Positions 20,364 to 29,346 of a DNA stretch of 64,000 nucleotides are shown here, one piece after another (position 1 is the stretch's first letter; every line of letters begins with the position of its first letter). The notes under the pieces were generated by a model. That model did no database searches and was not told the DNA's origin. It saw only the letters and a program-made list of their open reading frames with translations. This DNA comes from Ensifer sp. Root278 (GTDB taxonomy: Bacteria > Pseudomonadota > Alphaproteobacteria > Rhizobiales > Rhizobiaceae), in NCBI RefSeq assembly GCF_001429285.1, contig NZ_LMJJ01000023.1:71041-135040 (forward strand), read 5' to 3'. A program made the position numbers and the translations under genes.

Positions 20364-21000
20364 TGAGCTTCCTTTCGAGGATCTGGCTGCTCTTCGACAG
20401 GGGCCAGCAGAGCGCGAAATAGATGAGGGCCACGAGGCCGTAGACGGTGAAGGGCTGGAAGGTGGCGTTGGTGACGACAGTGCCGGCCTTCGACAGTTCG
20501 ACAAAGCCGATGATCGAGGTCAGCGCGGTACCCTTTATGACCTGCACCGAAAAGCCGACGGTCGGCGGAACGGCGACTTTCATCGCCTGCGGCAGGATGA
20601 CGTAACGCATCTGTTGCAGCCAGCCCATGCCGAGGCTGGCGGAGGCCTCCCATTGCCCCTTGGCGACCGCCTCGACACAACCGCGCCAGATTTCGCCCAG
20701 GAAGGCCGCGGTCCAGAGGACCAGCGCCAATCCTGCAGCAAGCCAGGCCGGTACGTCGATGCCAAATAGGCCGAGCCCGAAGAAGGCGATGAAGAGCTGC
20801 ATCAGGAGCGGCGTGCCCTGAAACAGCTCAATGTAATATTTGGCGAGCGATCGCAGCGATTTGCGTTTGCTGATGCGCAGGAAAAGCAAAGCGAGCCCGA
20901 CGATGCCACCGCCCAGGAAAGAGACGAGCGAAAGGACGACCGTCCAGCGAGTTGCGAGCAGCAGGTTGCGCAATATATCCCAAAGGGTGAACTCGATCAT
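20341..21000 (-). CDS. Amino-acid ABC transporter permease (HisM/GlnP type)
   Basis: The 219-residue inner-membrane permease has about five hydrophobic helices and the EAA-type loop EASASLGMGWLQQMRYVILPQAMK, where the ATPase docks. The lead YIELFQGTPLLMQLF is the conserved N-terminal part of this family. It overlaps the upstream permease gene by 4 nt (20997-21000) and the ATPase gene by 23 nt. Confidence 0.9.
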   Translation of the reverse strand: MIEFTLWDILRNLLLATRWTVVLSLVSFLGGGIVGLALLFLRISKRKSLRSLAKYYIELFQGTPLLMQLFIAFFGLGLFGIDVPAWLAAGLALVLWTAAFLGEIWRGCVEAVAKGQWEASASLGMGWLQQMRYVILPQAMKVAVPPTVGFSVQVIKGTALTSIIGFVELSKAGTVVTNATFQPFTVYGLVALIYFALCWPLSKSSQILERKLNVAHRNH

Positions 21001-21668
21001 CGCGCGGTCCTCCGTGGGAAAATGAACCCGCCGATGATCGCCAGCGCTTGGCGAAGCAAGATCGCCAACGCGAGGTAGATGATCGTGGAAACGATGTAAG
21101 CCTCGAATGCGCGGAAAGTTCTCGACTGGATGAAGTTGGCGGCGAAGGTCAGGTCTTCGGCAGCGATCTGCGACACGACGGCGGAGCCGAGCATGACGAT
21201 GACCACTTGGGATGACAGGGCGGGCCAGATGCGCTGAAGCGACGGCACCAGAATGACATGTCGAAAGGTCTCGAAGCGAGTCATGGCGAGACTGGCGCCA
21301 GCTTCAAACTGGCCCCTTGGCGTCGCCTGAATGCCGGCTCGAATAATCTCGCAACTATAGGCCCCGAGATTGACGATCATGGCGATATTGGCGGCTTGCA
21401 ATTCGCTGAGCTGCAGGCCCAACGATGGGAGGCCGAAGAAGACGAAGAAAAGCTGGATCAGGAATGGCGTGTTGCGGATCAGCTCGACATAGGCTGCGAC
21501 CACCGGCTTTAGCCAGGCCGGACCAAGCGCCCTCACCCAGGCGCAGCAGATTCCGAGCGAAATACCGGCGACTGCGCCAACCGCGATCAGTTCAGCGGTG
21601 ATGCCTATCCCTTTGCCAATCTGAGGATAATATTCGAGCAGCCAGCCAAATTCGAAATGGTAATTCAA
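20997..21668 (-). CDS. Amino-acid ABC transporter permease (HisQ/GlnP type)
   Basis: Second permease of the same importer, with YVELIRNTPFLIQLFFVFFGLP and the docking loop EAGASLAMTRFETFRHVILVPSLQ. I place the start at a TTG at 21668 (LNYHFEFGWLLEYYPQIG), giving 223 residues, the normal family length. No ATG is near, and the frame open further upstream has no family similarity. It follows the binding-protein gene by 73 bp. Confidence 0.85.
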   Translation of the reverse strand: MNYHFEFGWLLEYYPQIGKGIGITAELIAVGAVAGISLGICCAWVRALGPAWLKPVVAAYVELIRNTPFLIQLFFVFFGLPSLGLQLSELQAANIAMIVNLGAYSCEIIRAGIQATPRGQFEAGASLAMTRFETFRHVILVPSLQRIWPALSSQVVIVMLGSAVVSQIAAEDLTFAANFIQSRTFRAFEAYIVSTIIYLALAILLRQALAIIGGFIFPRRTAR

Positions 21669-21741
21669 GATGCACCCCTGGTTTGACGAACATCCAGTGG
21701 CGCCGTCCCGCACTGCGGCGAGACGGCGCGGCGACGGTTGA

Positions 21742-22527
21742 TCAGAGATCTGTCGGCAGGTCGGTGCCGAGCCACTTCTGCGCAATGGCGTTCAGCGAGC
21801 CGTCGGCCTTGGCGGCGGCGATGATGCCATTGACCTTTTCGAGAAGGGCGGGTTGCTCCTTGCTGAGCCCGATATAGCAGGGCGAGTTCTTGATAAGGAA
21901 CTTCAGCTCCGGACGCTTCGGTGGGTTCTTGGCGAGAATGGCAGCGGCCACCACGTTGCCGGTTGCAACCGCCTCGACCTGCCCGGACAGGAAGGCAGAG
22001 ATGGTGCCGTTGTTGTCTTCATAACGCTTGATGACGGTATCGGCCGGCACGATCTTGGTCAGTTCCAGGTCTTCGACCGCGCCGCGCGTGACGCCTACGA
22101 CCTTGCCTGTAAGTTCCTCCGGCTTGGTGACCCCGAGTTCCGCGGGCGCGAACACGCCATTGAAGAAGGGGGCATAGGCGGCGGAGAAATCGATGACCTT
22201 TTCCCGATCTGGATTTTTGCCGAGGCTCGAAATCACCAGGTCGACCTTGTTTGTCTGCAGATAGGGAATCCGGTTCGCGCTAGTGACCGGTACCAGCTCG
22301 ACCTTCACGCCGAGCTTGTCGCCGATCAGATTGGCCATGTCGACGTCATAGCCCATTGGCGCCATGTCCGTGCCAACGCTACCAAAAGGCGGAAAATCCT
22401 GGGGAACGGCAACGCGAAGCGTGCCGCGGGACGTGATATCGCCAAGCGCGTCGGCGTGGGAAACCGAGCCGAAGCCGATGGTGGCGGCCATCGCCGCCAT
22501 GGCTATGAACAGTCGTCTTGCGAGCAT
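21742..22527 (-). CDS. Amino-acid ABC transporter substrate-binding protein
   Basis: Periplasmic binding protein (SBP_bac_3 family). The 261-residue protein has a signal peptide (MLARRLFIAMAAMAATIGFG, cleavage probably after SHA near residue 25). The mature part has the family features TLRVAVPQDFPPFG, GYDVDMANLIGDKLGVKVELV, DLVISSLGKNPDREKVIDFS and a conserved Cys in NSPCYIGLSK. It begins only a few bases after the GntR stop, so regulator and transporter genes form one operon. Confidence 0.92.
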   Translation of the reverse strand: MLARRLFIAMAAMAATIGFGSVSHADALGDITSRGTLRVAVPQDFPPFGSVGTDMAPMGYDVDMANLIGDKLGVKVELVPVTSANRIPYLQTNKVDLVISSLGKNPDREKVIDFSAAYAPFFNGVFAPAELGVTKPEELTGKVVGVTRGAVEDLELTKIVPADTVIKRYEDNNGTISAFLSGQVEAVATGNVVAAAILAKNPPKRPELKFLIKNSPCYIGLSKEQPALLEKVNGIIAAAKADGSLNAIAQKWLGTDLPTDL

Positions 22528-22531
22528 TGGG

Positions 22532-23281
22532 TCATTCTCCTTTTTGGGTTCGCGGTGTTTTGCTGCGTGACGTCCTTGACGGCGGGGTCACGGTCTGGGG
22601 AGGAAGCGCGAGCGACCGCCGGAGGTCGGCCAGGGGATCGGGGTGTTGCGTCAGGTCCAGCCCGGTCTCCACCTCGTCCAGGTGCTCGACGGAAAGCGCG
22701 GCTGCTTTCGAAAAATCCCCTTGCTCCATCGCTTCGACGATGCGGCAATGCCCGAGGTGGGATTGCACGGCGTGAAAATCCGACTGATAGAGCATCGAGA
22801 TCAGAATGGTTCTGGCCGTGAGATCGCGAAGGATCTCGATGAGAACGGCGTTATCCGCCAATTCGGCCACACGAATATGGAAATCGCCCATCAGGCAGGT
22901 GAGGCGCTGGCGATCGTCGGCTTCGATCGCCGCTTTCTCTTCGGCAAGGTGGGCATGCAGCCTGTCGCGGCCGCTCTCCGCCAGCCGCCGCATGCTGCGC
23001 AGCAGCCCAGCTTCGATGACGCGTCGCGCGCCGTAGACCATCGTCGCCTCTTCGGCAGACGGTTCCGCGACGAACCAGCCTCTACGCGGGCTGACATGAA
23101 CGATGCAGCGTGTCTCGAGGCGCATCATCGCTTCGCGCACACGAGTCCGCGACACGCCGAAGAGAGAGGCCAGTTGGTTCTCGCTGAGCCGTGTGCCGGG
23201 CTTTATGCGGCCCGAGAGGATGCCGGAGACGATGGCCTTCTCGATCGGATTATGGAACGTCGGTGCTGCTCTATCTTGCAT
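22532..23281 (-). CDS. GntR-family transcriptional regulator (FCD domain)
   Basis: Probable local regulator of the amino-acid ABC operon that it heads. The 249-residue protein has a winged HTH (TRLSENQLASLFGVSRTRVREAM at about residues 33-55, shown here in part) and a C-terminal FCD domain (GDFHIRVAELADN; later HLGHCRIVEAME). I chose the ATG at 23281 (MQDRAAPTF); a start at 23332 would add 17 residues without family support. The dyad CTTGCATACAAG at 23275-23286 overlaps this start codon. Confidence 0.85.
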   Translation of the reverse strand: MQDRAAPTFHNPIEKAIVSGILSGRIKPGTRLSENQLASLFGVSRTRVREAMMRLETRCIVHVSPRRGWFVAEPSAEEATMVYGARRVIEAGLLRSMRRLAESGRDRLHAHLAEEKAAIEADDRQRLTCLMGDFHIRVAELADNAVLIEILRDLTARTILISMLYQSDFHAVQSHLGHCRIVEAMEQGDFSKAAALSVEHLDEVETGLDLTQHPDPLADLRRSLALPPQTVTPPSRTSRSKTPRTQKGE

Positions 23282-23286
23282 ACAAG
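23275..23286. promoter_or_regulatory. Candidate GntR operator overlapping the regulator start codon
   Basis: CTTGCATACAAG is a near-perfect dyad of the TTGTATACAA type used by FadR/VanR-group GntR regulators. It coincides with the chosen start codon of the GntR gene, suggesting tight autoregulation with transcription starting at or very near the ATG, or else a start further upstream. A second arm pair, TTGCAT and ATGCAA, spans about 23276-23298. Confidence 0.5.
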
Positions 23287-23617
23287 ACAGGAATGCAAAG
23301 CCTGTGCCAGTCTCATATACCCGCGTCTTCAAAGGCTTGCCGGAGATCCGTTCTCATCTTTCGCCTATCCGGATGCAGTCAGCTCGCTTTCTGGGCACCG
23401 TTTTTCAGGCAGCAGATATCGGCGCGCCACCCACGTCCGGTCGGAGCGAGCATTCTCCTCTGCGCTGGCTGCCACTCATCGCATCCTCAGGTCGAAGCCG
23501 ACCCGGACATGAGTCTCGCGCCAAAACAGGCCATCGTCGCCACACCGCGCACCCGGATCTATGCACGGCGTGACGAGCGAGATCGGTTGGAAAGCGGGTC
23601 TGTTGCCCGCTTCCCTA
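23287..23617. other. Intergenic region without a supported gene
   Basis: 331 bp between the GntR gene and the 3' end of the GH42 gene, both on the minus strand. Open frames on the plus strand here lack ribosome sites and family similarity. The only structure I see is the hairpin at 23588-23613. The promoter of the GntR/ABC operon should lie near its right-hand side as read on the minus strand (about 23290-23340). Confidence 0.5.
23588..23613 (-). terminator. Hairpin downstream of the GH42 gene
   Basis: GGAAAGCGGG and CCCGCTTCC pair around a short TCTGTTG loop immediately after the GH42 stop codon. A short run of weak pairs follows on the minus strand, so it may act as a terminator for the beta-galactosidase gene. 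Confidence 0.45.
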
Positions 23618-25651
23618 TCACTCCGTCCAGATCGCGACGTCGACCGGATCGAGCCTGCGGCCGCCGACATGGAAGGTCGCACCGGCCGCTGCCGGCACGT
23701 CGACGGCCGTCTTGCCGTAGTTGAAGGCGAAGGTAAGCTTGCCGCGACGGGTGATGCGCAGATCGCCGAGATCTGCGAGCGCCTCGACCGAAGCCCAACC
23801 AAGCGCATCGCCGATCACCTTGCTCAAGAATTCACCGCGTGCCGCGGTTGCCAGATACCGCGCCTTGTCGTTGCCGACTAGCGCCGGGGCACCATTGCGG
23901 TAGTCACCCTCGAAGGTCGCAAGCACGCTCTCTCTGGTCCTGACCGTCTCGCGCCAGACGCCAGCCGGGTAAGTCTCGTTGCCGTAAAGCACGCTCTCGG
24001 CATGAAACTCCGGAAGCGACTCGACGCGCGCGACGCTGACGTCGATCAGCGAGGCGAGCGGCCCTGGCGGCAAGCCTTCGGGAATGTGCATATCCTCGGT
24101 CTTGCTTCCACTGCGCGGTCCGAACAGAACCTTGGCGCCGGAAGCGGCTAGGTTCTGAACGAACGCCTGATCCGGAATTACGAGGTCGGGCGCCAGCACC
24201 AACTGGTAGCCCTCGAGATCCGAGTGCTGGCCGATGATGTCGACGTCGACGCCGAAGCGAGCGACGGTCGAGTACCAGTCGAGCGCGATCTGCGACGCCA
24301 GATAGGTGCGGCCCTGCGGCAGCGCCCGGGTCGCCCAGCGCGAATTATAGTCGAGCAGGATCGCGAGCTTGGCCTTCTCGCGGCGCTCGCCCTTCGGCAG
24401 CCGCTTCATCTCCTCGGCGACCTGCGCAACTTCGAGATATCCCTGGTCCGCCTCGCTGTTCGGCAAGAGCAGTCCGGCATGGAACTGTTCCTGCGCAAAC
24501 GGCACCTGGCGCCAGCGGAAATAGGAAACCATGTCGACGCCATGGGCATAGGCGAGCCAGGTCCAGAGCCGGACCATGCCGTCGGCCGGCGACTGGTTGT
24601 GCGAAGCCCAGTTCACCGGACCCGGCTGCTGCTCCATCACCCAGACGCGACCGTTGCCGACGGCGCGGTAGAGATCGTGGTTGAAGGCCGGCTGATCCGG
24701 ATCGCCGACGCGGAGGTAACGGCCCTTGTCTTCGGAGGAGAGACGGCCGTTGAGCAGTCCACCCATCGGATAGACGTCCCACGACGCGATATCGATGTCC
24801 TCGCCGACCTTGTAGTGATCGAAATCGGTATTTTGCGACATGAAATTGTGCGTCACCGGACGGCCCGGCGAGTGTTTGCGGATGATATCGACCTGCGCCT
24901 TGTTGAAGCTCTTCACCTGGTCGGAGGAGAAGCGGATATAGTCGACGATATGAGTCGGGCTCGGCTCTTCCACAAGATTGTTGGGAAGTTCGACCTCGTC
25001 GAAGCTCAGATAGTTCATTGCCCAGAATGCCGTGCCCCAAGCCCGGTTCAGTTCCTCGACCGTGCCGTAGCGCTCAGCCAGCCATTCGCGGAAGGCGCGC
25101 AGCGCCTCGTCGGAATAGCTGTAGATCGTGTCGTGGTCGCCATATTCGTTATCCGTCTGCCAGGCGTGCACGAAGGCATTATCGCCGTAGCGCTCGGCCA
25201 TGGCTTGCGAGATGCGCGCCGCTTCGATGCGGTAGCGGCGGCTGGAAAAGCAGTAGTGACGGCGGGCACCGAACTTGCGCACCACGCCCTTGACGTCGAC
25301 GGGCAGGATATCCGGATAGCGATCGATCAGCCACTTCGGCGGGGCGGCGGTCGGCGTGCCGAGGATCACCTTGAGGCCGGCATTGCCGAGCACTTCGATC
25401 GCCTCGTCCAGCCATTCCCAATGGAACTCACCCGACCTCGGCTCGATCTTCGCCCAGGCGAATTCACCGATGCGCACCCAGGCAAGCCCGAGCTCGACCA
25501 TGCGGCGCGCGTCCTCCTCCCACTTCGCGCGCGGCCACTGCTCTGGATAGTAGCAGACGCCGAGTTCCAGCATGTCGGTCTGCTGCTCTTTGGCGTTGAA
25601 GCGGTTCGATCTCGTCAGGGGCATGTGCACGGGGGTCCGGTCCTTCGTCAT
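23618..25651 (-). CDS. Beta-galactosidase, glycoside hydrolase family 42
   Basis: Cytoplasmic retaining beta-galactosidase. Counting from the start at 25651 (677 residues), the catalytic acid/base is Glu169 in WQTDNEYGDHDT and the nucleophile Glu340 in WVMEQQPGPVNW. The TIM barrel opens with LGVCYYPEQWPRAKWEEDARRM (in part), a GH42 hallmark, and a trimerisation domain and small C-terminal beta domain follow. No signal peptide is present. Shorter starts at 25624 or 25573 (MLELGVCYY) are equally plausible because no start has a strong ribosome site. A perfect 26-bp palindrome lies upstream, next to a lacI-type gene, so it is probably induced with the sugar ABC operon. Confidence 0.93.
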   Translation of the reverse strand: MTKDRTPVHMPLTRSNRFNAKEQQTDMLELGVCYYPEQWPRAKWEEDARRMVELGLAWVRIGEFAWAKIEPRSGEFHWEWLDEAIEVLGNAGLKVILGTPTAAPPKWLIDRYPDILPVDVKGVVRKFGARRHYCFSSRRYRIEAARISQAMAERYGDNAFVHAWQTDNEYGDHDTIYSYSDEALRAFREWLAERYGTVEELNRAWGTAFWAMNYLSFDEVELPNNLVEEPSPTHIVDYIRFSSDQVKSFNKAQVDIIRKHSPGRPVTHNFMSQNTDFDHYKVGEDIDIASWDVYPMGGLLNGRLSSEDKGRYLRVGDPDQPAFNHDLYRAVGNGRVWVMEQQPGPVNWASHNQSPADGMVRLWTWLAYAHGVDMVSYFRWRQVPFAQEQFHAGLLLPNSEADQGYLEVAQVAEEMKRLPKGERREKAKLAILLDYNSRWATRALPQGRTYLASQIALDWYSTVARFGVDVDIIGQHSDLEGYQLVLAPDLVIPDQAFVQNLAASGAKVLFGPRSGSKTEDMHIPEGLPPGPLASLIDVSVARVESLPEFHAESVLYGNETYPAGVWRETVRTRESVLATFEGDYRNGAPALVGNDKARYLATAARGEFLSKVIGDALGWASVEALADLGDLRITRRGKLTFAFNYGKTAVDVPAAAGATFHVGGRRLDPVDVAIWTE

Positions 25652-25696
25652 TTCATTCGGCCGGTTGGTTCCAGCCTCGGGTTTTGTCTGTCTCGT

Positions 25697-25722
25697 CTTG
25701 AATATAAACGTTTATATTCAAG
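25697..25722. promoter_or_regulatory. LacI-family operator, perfect 26-bp palindrome
   Basis: Arms CTTGAATATAAAC (25697-25709) and GTTTATATTCAAG (25710-25722) form a perfect palindrome centred on CG, with the AAACGTTT core typical of LacI-family sites. It lies between the lacI-type gene and the GH42 gene and shares its core with the sites at 32771-32806 and 40272-40293. Confidence 0.8.
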
Positions 25723-25758
25723 AACATGAAAGGGCGCCCTAATCGGGCGAAAAGTTCG

Positions 25759-26793
25759 TCAACGGTTCGGGTTCAAGCGATCGTCGCAGCGTTCGATGAG
25801 GTTTGGCATCAGGAGCGTCTGCAGCGCCTCCGGCGGCTCGCCCTCCATGCGCCTCAGGATATAGGCACCGAGCAGGCTGCTCGGTTCGCTGATCGGCAGG
25901 TAATAGGTGGTGATCGGCGGCGCGAAATACTGGCTGACATTGAGGTCGTCGGTGGCATTGATCACCGCATCACGCCCATGCACTAGCCCGCGCTCGTGAA
26001 AGCCGGAGAAGGCGCCGAGCGCCGAGGCTTCATTGGCGCAGATATAGGCGGTCGGCGCATTGCTGAGCTCCGACATCGTCAGCACGTTTTCGCGGCCGAA
26101 GGCGGGCGTCAGCCGGCCGTGGGCAACGAGGGCCGGATCGTAGGGCAGGCCAGCGACTTCAAGGGCACGCTTGTAAGCTTCGAGCCGGGTGATGCCATAG
26201 CTCAATTCCGAGAGCGGGTTGAGCAGTGCGATACGGCGATGGCCGCGCTCGACCAGCCGCGCCATCGACACCCGGATCATCTGCTCGTTGTCGGCATCGA
26301 CATAGGCATGCGGCGCGTTGTGGATGCTGGTGCCGTAGGTGACGAAAGGAAAGTCCGCCGCCTGCATGGTGCGGATGCGCGGGTCGTCGGCGCGAGTGCC
26401 CGAAATGATGATGCCGTCGGCCTTCTTCAGCGACACGATCTGCTTGATGACCGCCTGACTTTCCTCGAAATTGCGAACGGCATAGAGCGAAACGCGATAG
26501 GGGCTGTCTTCCAGCGCCCAGGAAATGCCGCTCAGGAGCTGGGCGTATTCGACGCCTTCCCATTCGTTCTGTTTCGGGCCCGGCGCCGTCATGATTGCGG
26601 CGACCTGATAGGTCTTGCCGGTGCGCAGCTGCACGCCATGCATGTTCAGTTCGTAGCCTACGCGTGTCGCCGCCTCGATCACGATCGCGCGCGTTTCCGG
26701 GCGAACCTGAGGCGAATGCTTCAGGGCCTTGGACACGGTGGCGATGGAAAGCCCCGTCTCCTGCGCGATGGTCTTGATCGTCGGTCTCTGCAT
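25759..26793 (-). CDS. LacI-family transcriptional regulator
   Basis: Sugar-responsive repressor, likely of the surrounding GH42/ABC genes. The 344-residue protein has an N-terminal HTH and hinge (TIKTIAQETGLSIATVSKAL at about residues 5-24) and a periplasmic-binding-like ligand domain (ADGIIISGTRADDPRI; GHRRIALLNP; NDLN-type DDLNVSQYFAPPITTYYLP). The start at 26793 (MQRPTIKTIAQ) is preferred over a GTG at 26811. It follows the GH63-like gene by about 30 bp, so it is probably the sixth gene of the operon starting at 32713. Confidence 0.9.
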   Translation of the reverse strand: MQRPTIKTIAQETGLSIATVSKALKHSPQVRPETRAIVIEAATRVGYELNMHGVQLRTGKTYQVAAIMTAPGPKQNEWEGVEYAQLLSGISWALEDSPYRVSLYAVRNFEESQAVIKQIVSLKKADGIIISGTRADDPRIRTMQAADFPFVTYGTSIHNAPHAYVDADNEQMIRVSMARLVERGHRRIALLNPLSELSYGITRLEAYKRALEVAGLPYDPALVAHGRLTPAFGRENVLTMSELSNAPTAYICANEASALGAFSGFHERGLVHGRDAVINATDDLNVSQYFAPPITTYYLPISEPSSLLGAYILRRMEGEPPEALQTLLMPNLIERCDDRLNPNR

Positions 26794-26822
26794 GGCGTCT
26801 CGGCTCGTCACGGGTTGCTAGA

Positions 26823-28529
26823 TCACGATGATTTGGGTCGGCTGAGCGATGCCGCCAGCTGAAGATAGACTGCGGATGTCCAGGCGAATGCCCGATCGCG
26901 AAGCCCCCTCCCCGAGCGCGCATCGAAGTTTTCGGCCATACCGCTTTTGCTGGCAAGTGAACAGAACTTTTCCGCGACTTCATGCGCAAGTTCAATCTGC
27001 CCTTGCCGGCGAAGACCGTCCCAGAGCAGAAGCGTGGTCGGCGCCCAGATCGGCCCGCGCCAATAGCCGTCGTCCTCGTAGAAGGAACTGAGCGGGCTCT
27101 CCGTCGCCGGTCCCCATTCGGTGATGAAGCCGCCAGCAACGAGTCTTGCAACGAGCTTCTCGCGCATCTCAGGCACCAGTCGCGCGCCCAAGAGCAGCGG
27201 CATGAACTGGATGAGGTTGTCTCCCGGCAGGATCCGCTCCGGATCCGCGGCGAGCCGCGCGCCAAAAGTCTCGCCGGTCCACAGACGTTCGAACAGCAGG
27301 GTCTGCAGCTCATCCGCCTTGCGGCGCCACATCGCCTGACGCTCCGCGTCTTCCTCCAGCAGGTTCGCGAGCGTCTCGCAGGCGAGGACCAGGAAAACCG
27401 GCAGGTCCGGCGAGATCACCGGGCCGCCTTCGGCAAAGAAGGTGGCGTTGTCCCAGCCGCTGTCGTTGCCGTGGAAATAGGACGGCAGGCTCGCCGCATC
27501 CTTGCGGCCATGAGTCAGCCAGTAGTCGACCTGGCGGCCGATGGCATCGCGCAGGTAAGACTTGCGCTCTGCCGTGAGGAAAGACGGGTCGGCAGCCGAA
27601 ATCAACGATACCGCCCAGCCGTGCACAGGCGGCTTGGTAAAAGCGAAGAGCACGTCGCGGTCGTTGATATAGTCAGGCAGCAGGCCGGAGGCATCCTGGT
27701 GATCGAAGATCGCCGCGAACTGGTCGAAGGCGAGATCCGGGTCGAAGGCGGCGACGCCGAGGGCGGAAAAGGCGTTATCCCAACTCCAGATGTTGATCAT
27801 GTGGTTCTTGGACATATAGATCGCCGGCCGCGTCAGCGCACCGCCGGCGGGCACGCCGTTAGCCCAGAGCAGATAGCTCGCGAGACGATGCGCCTCGTCC
27901 TGGCCTGCGACGCCCTTGGGACCGCGTGTGTGCCATTCGGCGAATTCGGCCGCGGCGCCTGAAAGAGCCTCGGCGAAACGCCCGGGCCGATCGACTGGCG
28001 GCACGGTGCGGAAGAAATCGACATTGCCCTCGAAGGCTCCCGCGCTGGAGAAGGCGAAGGAGACGTCTTCCGAATGATCGCGCTGCCAGGCACCGGTGAC
28101 CTTCAGCTCGCCAGCGATCGCCCGGGGGATGAACTTGACGTTCTCGACCGCGGCGACCAGGCAATCCTCGCCCTTCGGCGTGCGGTAGACGTAGTCGTAG
28201 CGCGATCCTTCGAGATGGAAGCGGACGCCCGCCTTCTTGCCGGCGACGTGCAGCCTTTCCCCTTCGCCGATGACGAAGGTGACTTCTCCTTCGCCGACGC
28301 GGGCGTCGAGCCGCTCCGGTGAAAGCACGAGCACAGGCGCCATGGTCTCGCCATCAGCATCGAGAAACTCGACGCGGCAGAGACGCCCGAGCGACGGCCG
28401 TTCGTCGCCGCCGGCGACATGGCGCAGATAAAGCGCGCGCTCGCCATCGCGGCCCGGCACCCGCATCATCGAGAGCGTCAGGAACCGGCCTCTGCGGCTG
28501 AAGGGCACGAAGTCGATATCGAACAGCAT
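26823..28529 (-). CDS. (Alpha/alpha)6 glycoside hydrolase, GH63/GH37-like
   Basis: Predicted cytoplasmic glycosidase of the six-hairpin (alpha/alpha)6-barrel group that includes GH63 glucosidases, GH37 trehalases and mannosylglycerate hydrolases. The 568-residue protein has an N-terminal beta domain (about residues 1-210) and a C-terminal barrel. Active-site regions are visible as IWSWDNAF, YFHGNDSGWDNATFF (general acid Asp) and FYEDDGYWRGPIWAPTTLL (base Glu/Asp region). No signal peptide is present. It starts 5 bp from the MalG-type permease stop, inside a sugar ABC operon, so it likely hydrolyses the imported sugar. Linkage specificity cannot be read. Confidence 0.82.
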   Translation of the reverse strand: MLFDIDFVPFSRRGRFLTLSMMRVPGRDGERALYLRHVAGGDERPSLGRLCRVEFLDADGETMAPVLVLSPERLDARVGEGEVTFVIGEGERLHVAGKKAGVRFHLEGSRYDYVYRTPKGEDCLVAAVENVKFIPRAIAGELKVTGAWQRDHSEDVSFAFSSAGAFEGNVDFFRTVPPVDRPGRFAEALSGAAAEFAEWHTRGPKGVAGQDEAHRLASYLLWANGVPAGGALTRPAIYMSKNHMINIWSWDNAFSALGVAAFDPDLAFDQFAAIFDHQDASGLLPDYINDRDVLFAFTKPPVHGWAVSLISAADPSFLTAERKSYLRDAIGRQVDYWLTHGRKDAASLPSYFHGNDSGWDNATFFAEGGPVISPDLPVFLVLACETLANLLEEDAERQAMWRRKADELQTLLFERLWTGETFGARLAADPERILPGDNLIQFMPLLLGARLVPEMREKLVARLVAGGFITEWGPATESPLSSFYEDDGYWRGPIWAPTTLLLWDGLRRQGQIELAHEVAEKFCSLASKSGMAENFDARSGRGLRDRAFAWTSAVYLQLAASLSRPKSS

Positions 28530-28533
28530 GCCG

Positions 28534-29346
28534 TTATCCCTTCACCGACGATCCGACCGCGCCATCCATGATGTAGCGCTGGGCGACGAAGAACAGCGCG
28601 AGTGGCGGCAGGCAGAGGATGACGGTGATCGCGGCGATCGAGGTCACGTCCACCTCGTGCAATCCCTTGAACATCGAGAGGCCGAGCGTCAGCGTGTATT
28701 TCGACTGGTCGTTGAGGAAGATCAACGGGCCAAGATAGTCGTTCCAGGCGTTCATGAAGTGGAAGGTGCCGACCAGCACCAGCGCCGGCATCATCAGCGG
28801 CAGATGGATGCGCCAGTAGATGTCGAAGGCGTTGGCGCCATCCATGCGCGCGGCCTCGTCGATCTCCATCGGCACGGTCATGATGTACTGCCGGAGCAGG
28901 AAGACGAAAAAGGCGTCGGCAAAGTAGGCCGGCACGATCAGCGGCTTCAGCGTGTTGATCCAGCCGAGCAGGTTGAACTCCATGTAGAGCGGGATCATTT
29001 TCACGTCCCAAGGGATCATCATGGTCGCCAGCAGCAGGATGAACAGCGGATCGCGACCGGGAAAGCGGAAGCGGGCAAAACCATAGGCAACCAGCGACGA
29101 GGAGATCAGCTGGCCGATCGTCGACAGCACCACCACGATCAGTGAGTTGGTGAGGTAGGTGCCGAATGGCTGCTTGTTCCAGGCGGCGGCAAAGTTCTCC
29201 CAATGCCATTCGGACGGCCAGAAGACCGGCGGGAACTGGTAAAGCTCGGCGGAGCTTTTGATCGCCGTCATGAAGGTCCAGTAGAACGGCGCGATGAACA
29301 GCGCCGAGAGCAGGATGAGCGTGGAATAGAGCAGCGTCTTACGCAT
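28534..29346 (-). CDS. Sugar ABC transporter permease (MalG type)
   Basis: Carbohydrate ABC permease of the CUT1 family, 270 residues with six hydrophobic segments. The EAA loop is EIDEAARMDGANAFDIYWRIHLPL, and the N-terminal FYWTFMTAIKSSAELYQFPP is the usual MalG lead. The ATG at 29346 has GGAGAG eight bases upstream and overlaps the preceding permease gene by 8 nt; an ATG 12 nt earlier is possible. Confidence 0.92.
   Translation of the reverse strand: MRKTLLYSTLILLSALFIAPFYWTFMTAIKSSAELYQFPPVFWPSEWHWENFAAAWNKQPFGTYLTNSLIVVVLSTIGQLISSSLVAYGFARFRFPGRDPLFILLLATMMIPWDVKMIPLYMEFNLLGWINTLKPLIVPAYFADAFFVFLLRQYIMTVPMEIDEAARMDGANAFDIYWRIHLPLMMPALVLVGTFHFMNAWNDYLGPLIFLNDQSKYTLTLGLSMFKGLHEVDVTSIAAITVILCLPPLALFFVAQRYIMDGAVGSSVKG

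Noticed and set aside
24224-25729. A 501-codon open frame on the plus strand opposite the GH42 gene
   Set aside because: It mirrors a well-supported gene, is rich in Arg, Ala and Val with no family motif, and arises from the high GC third positions of the real gene.
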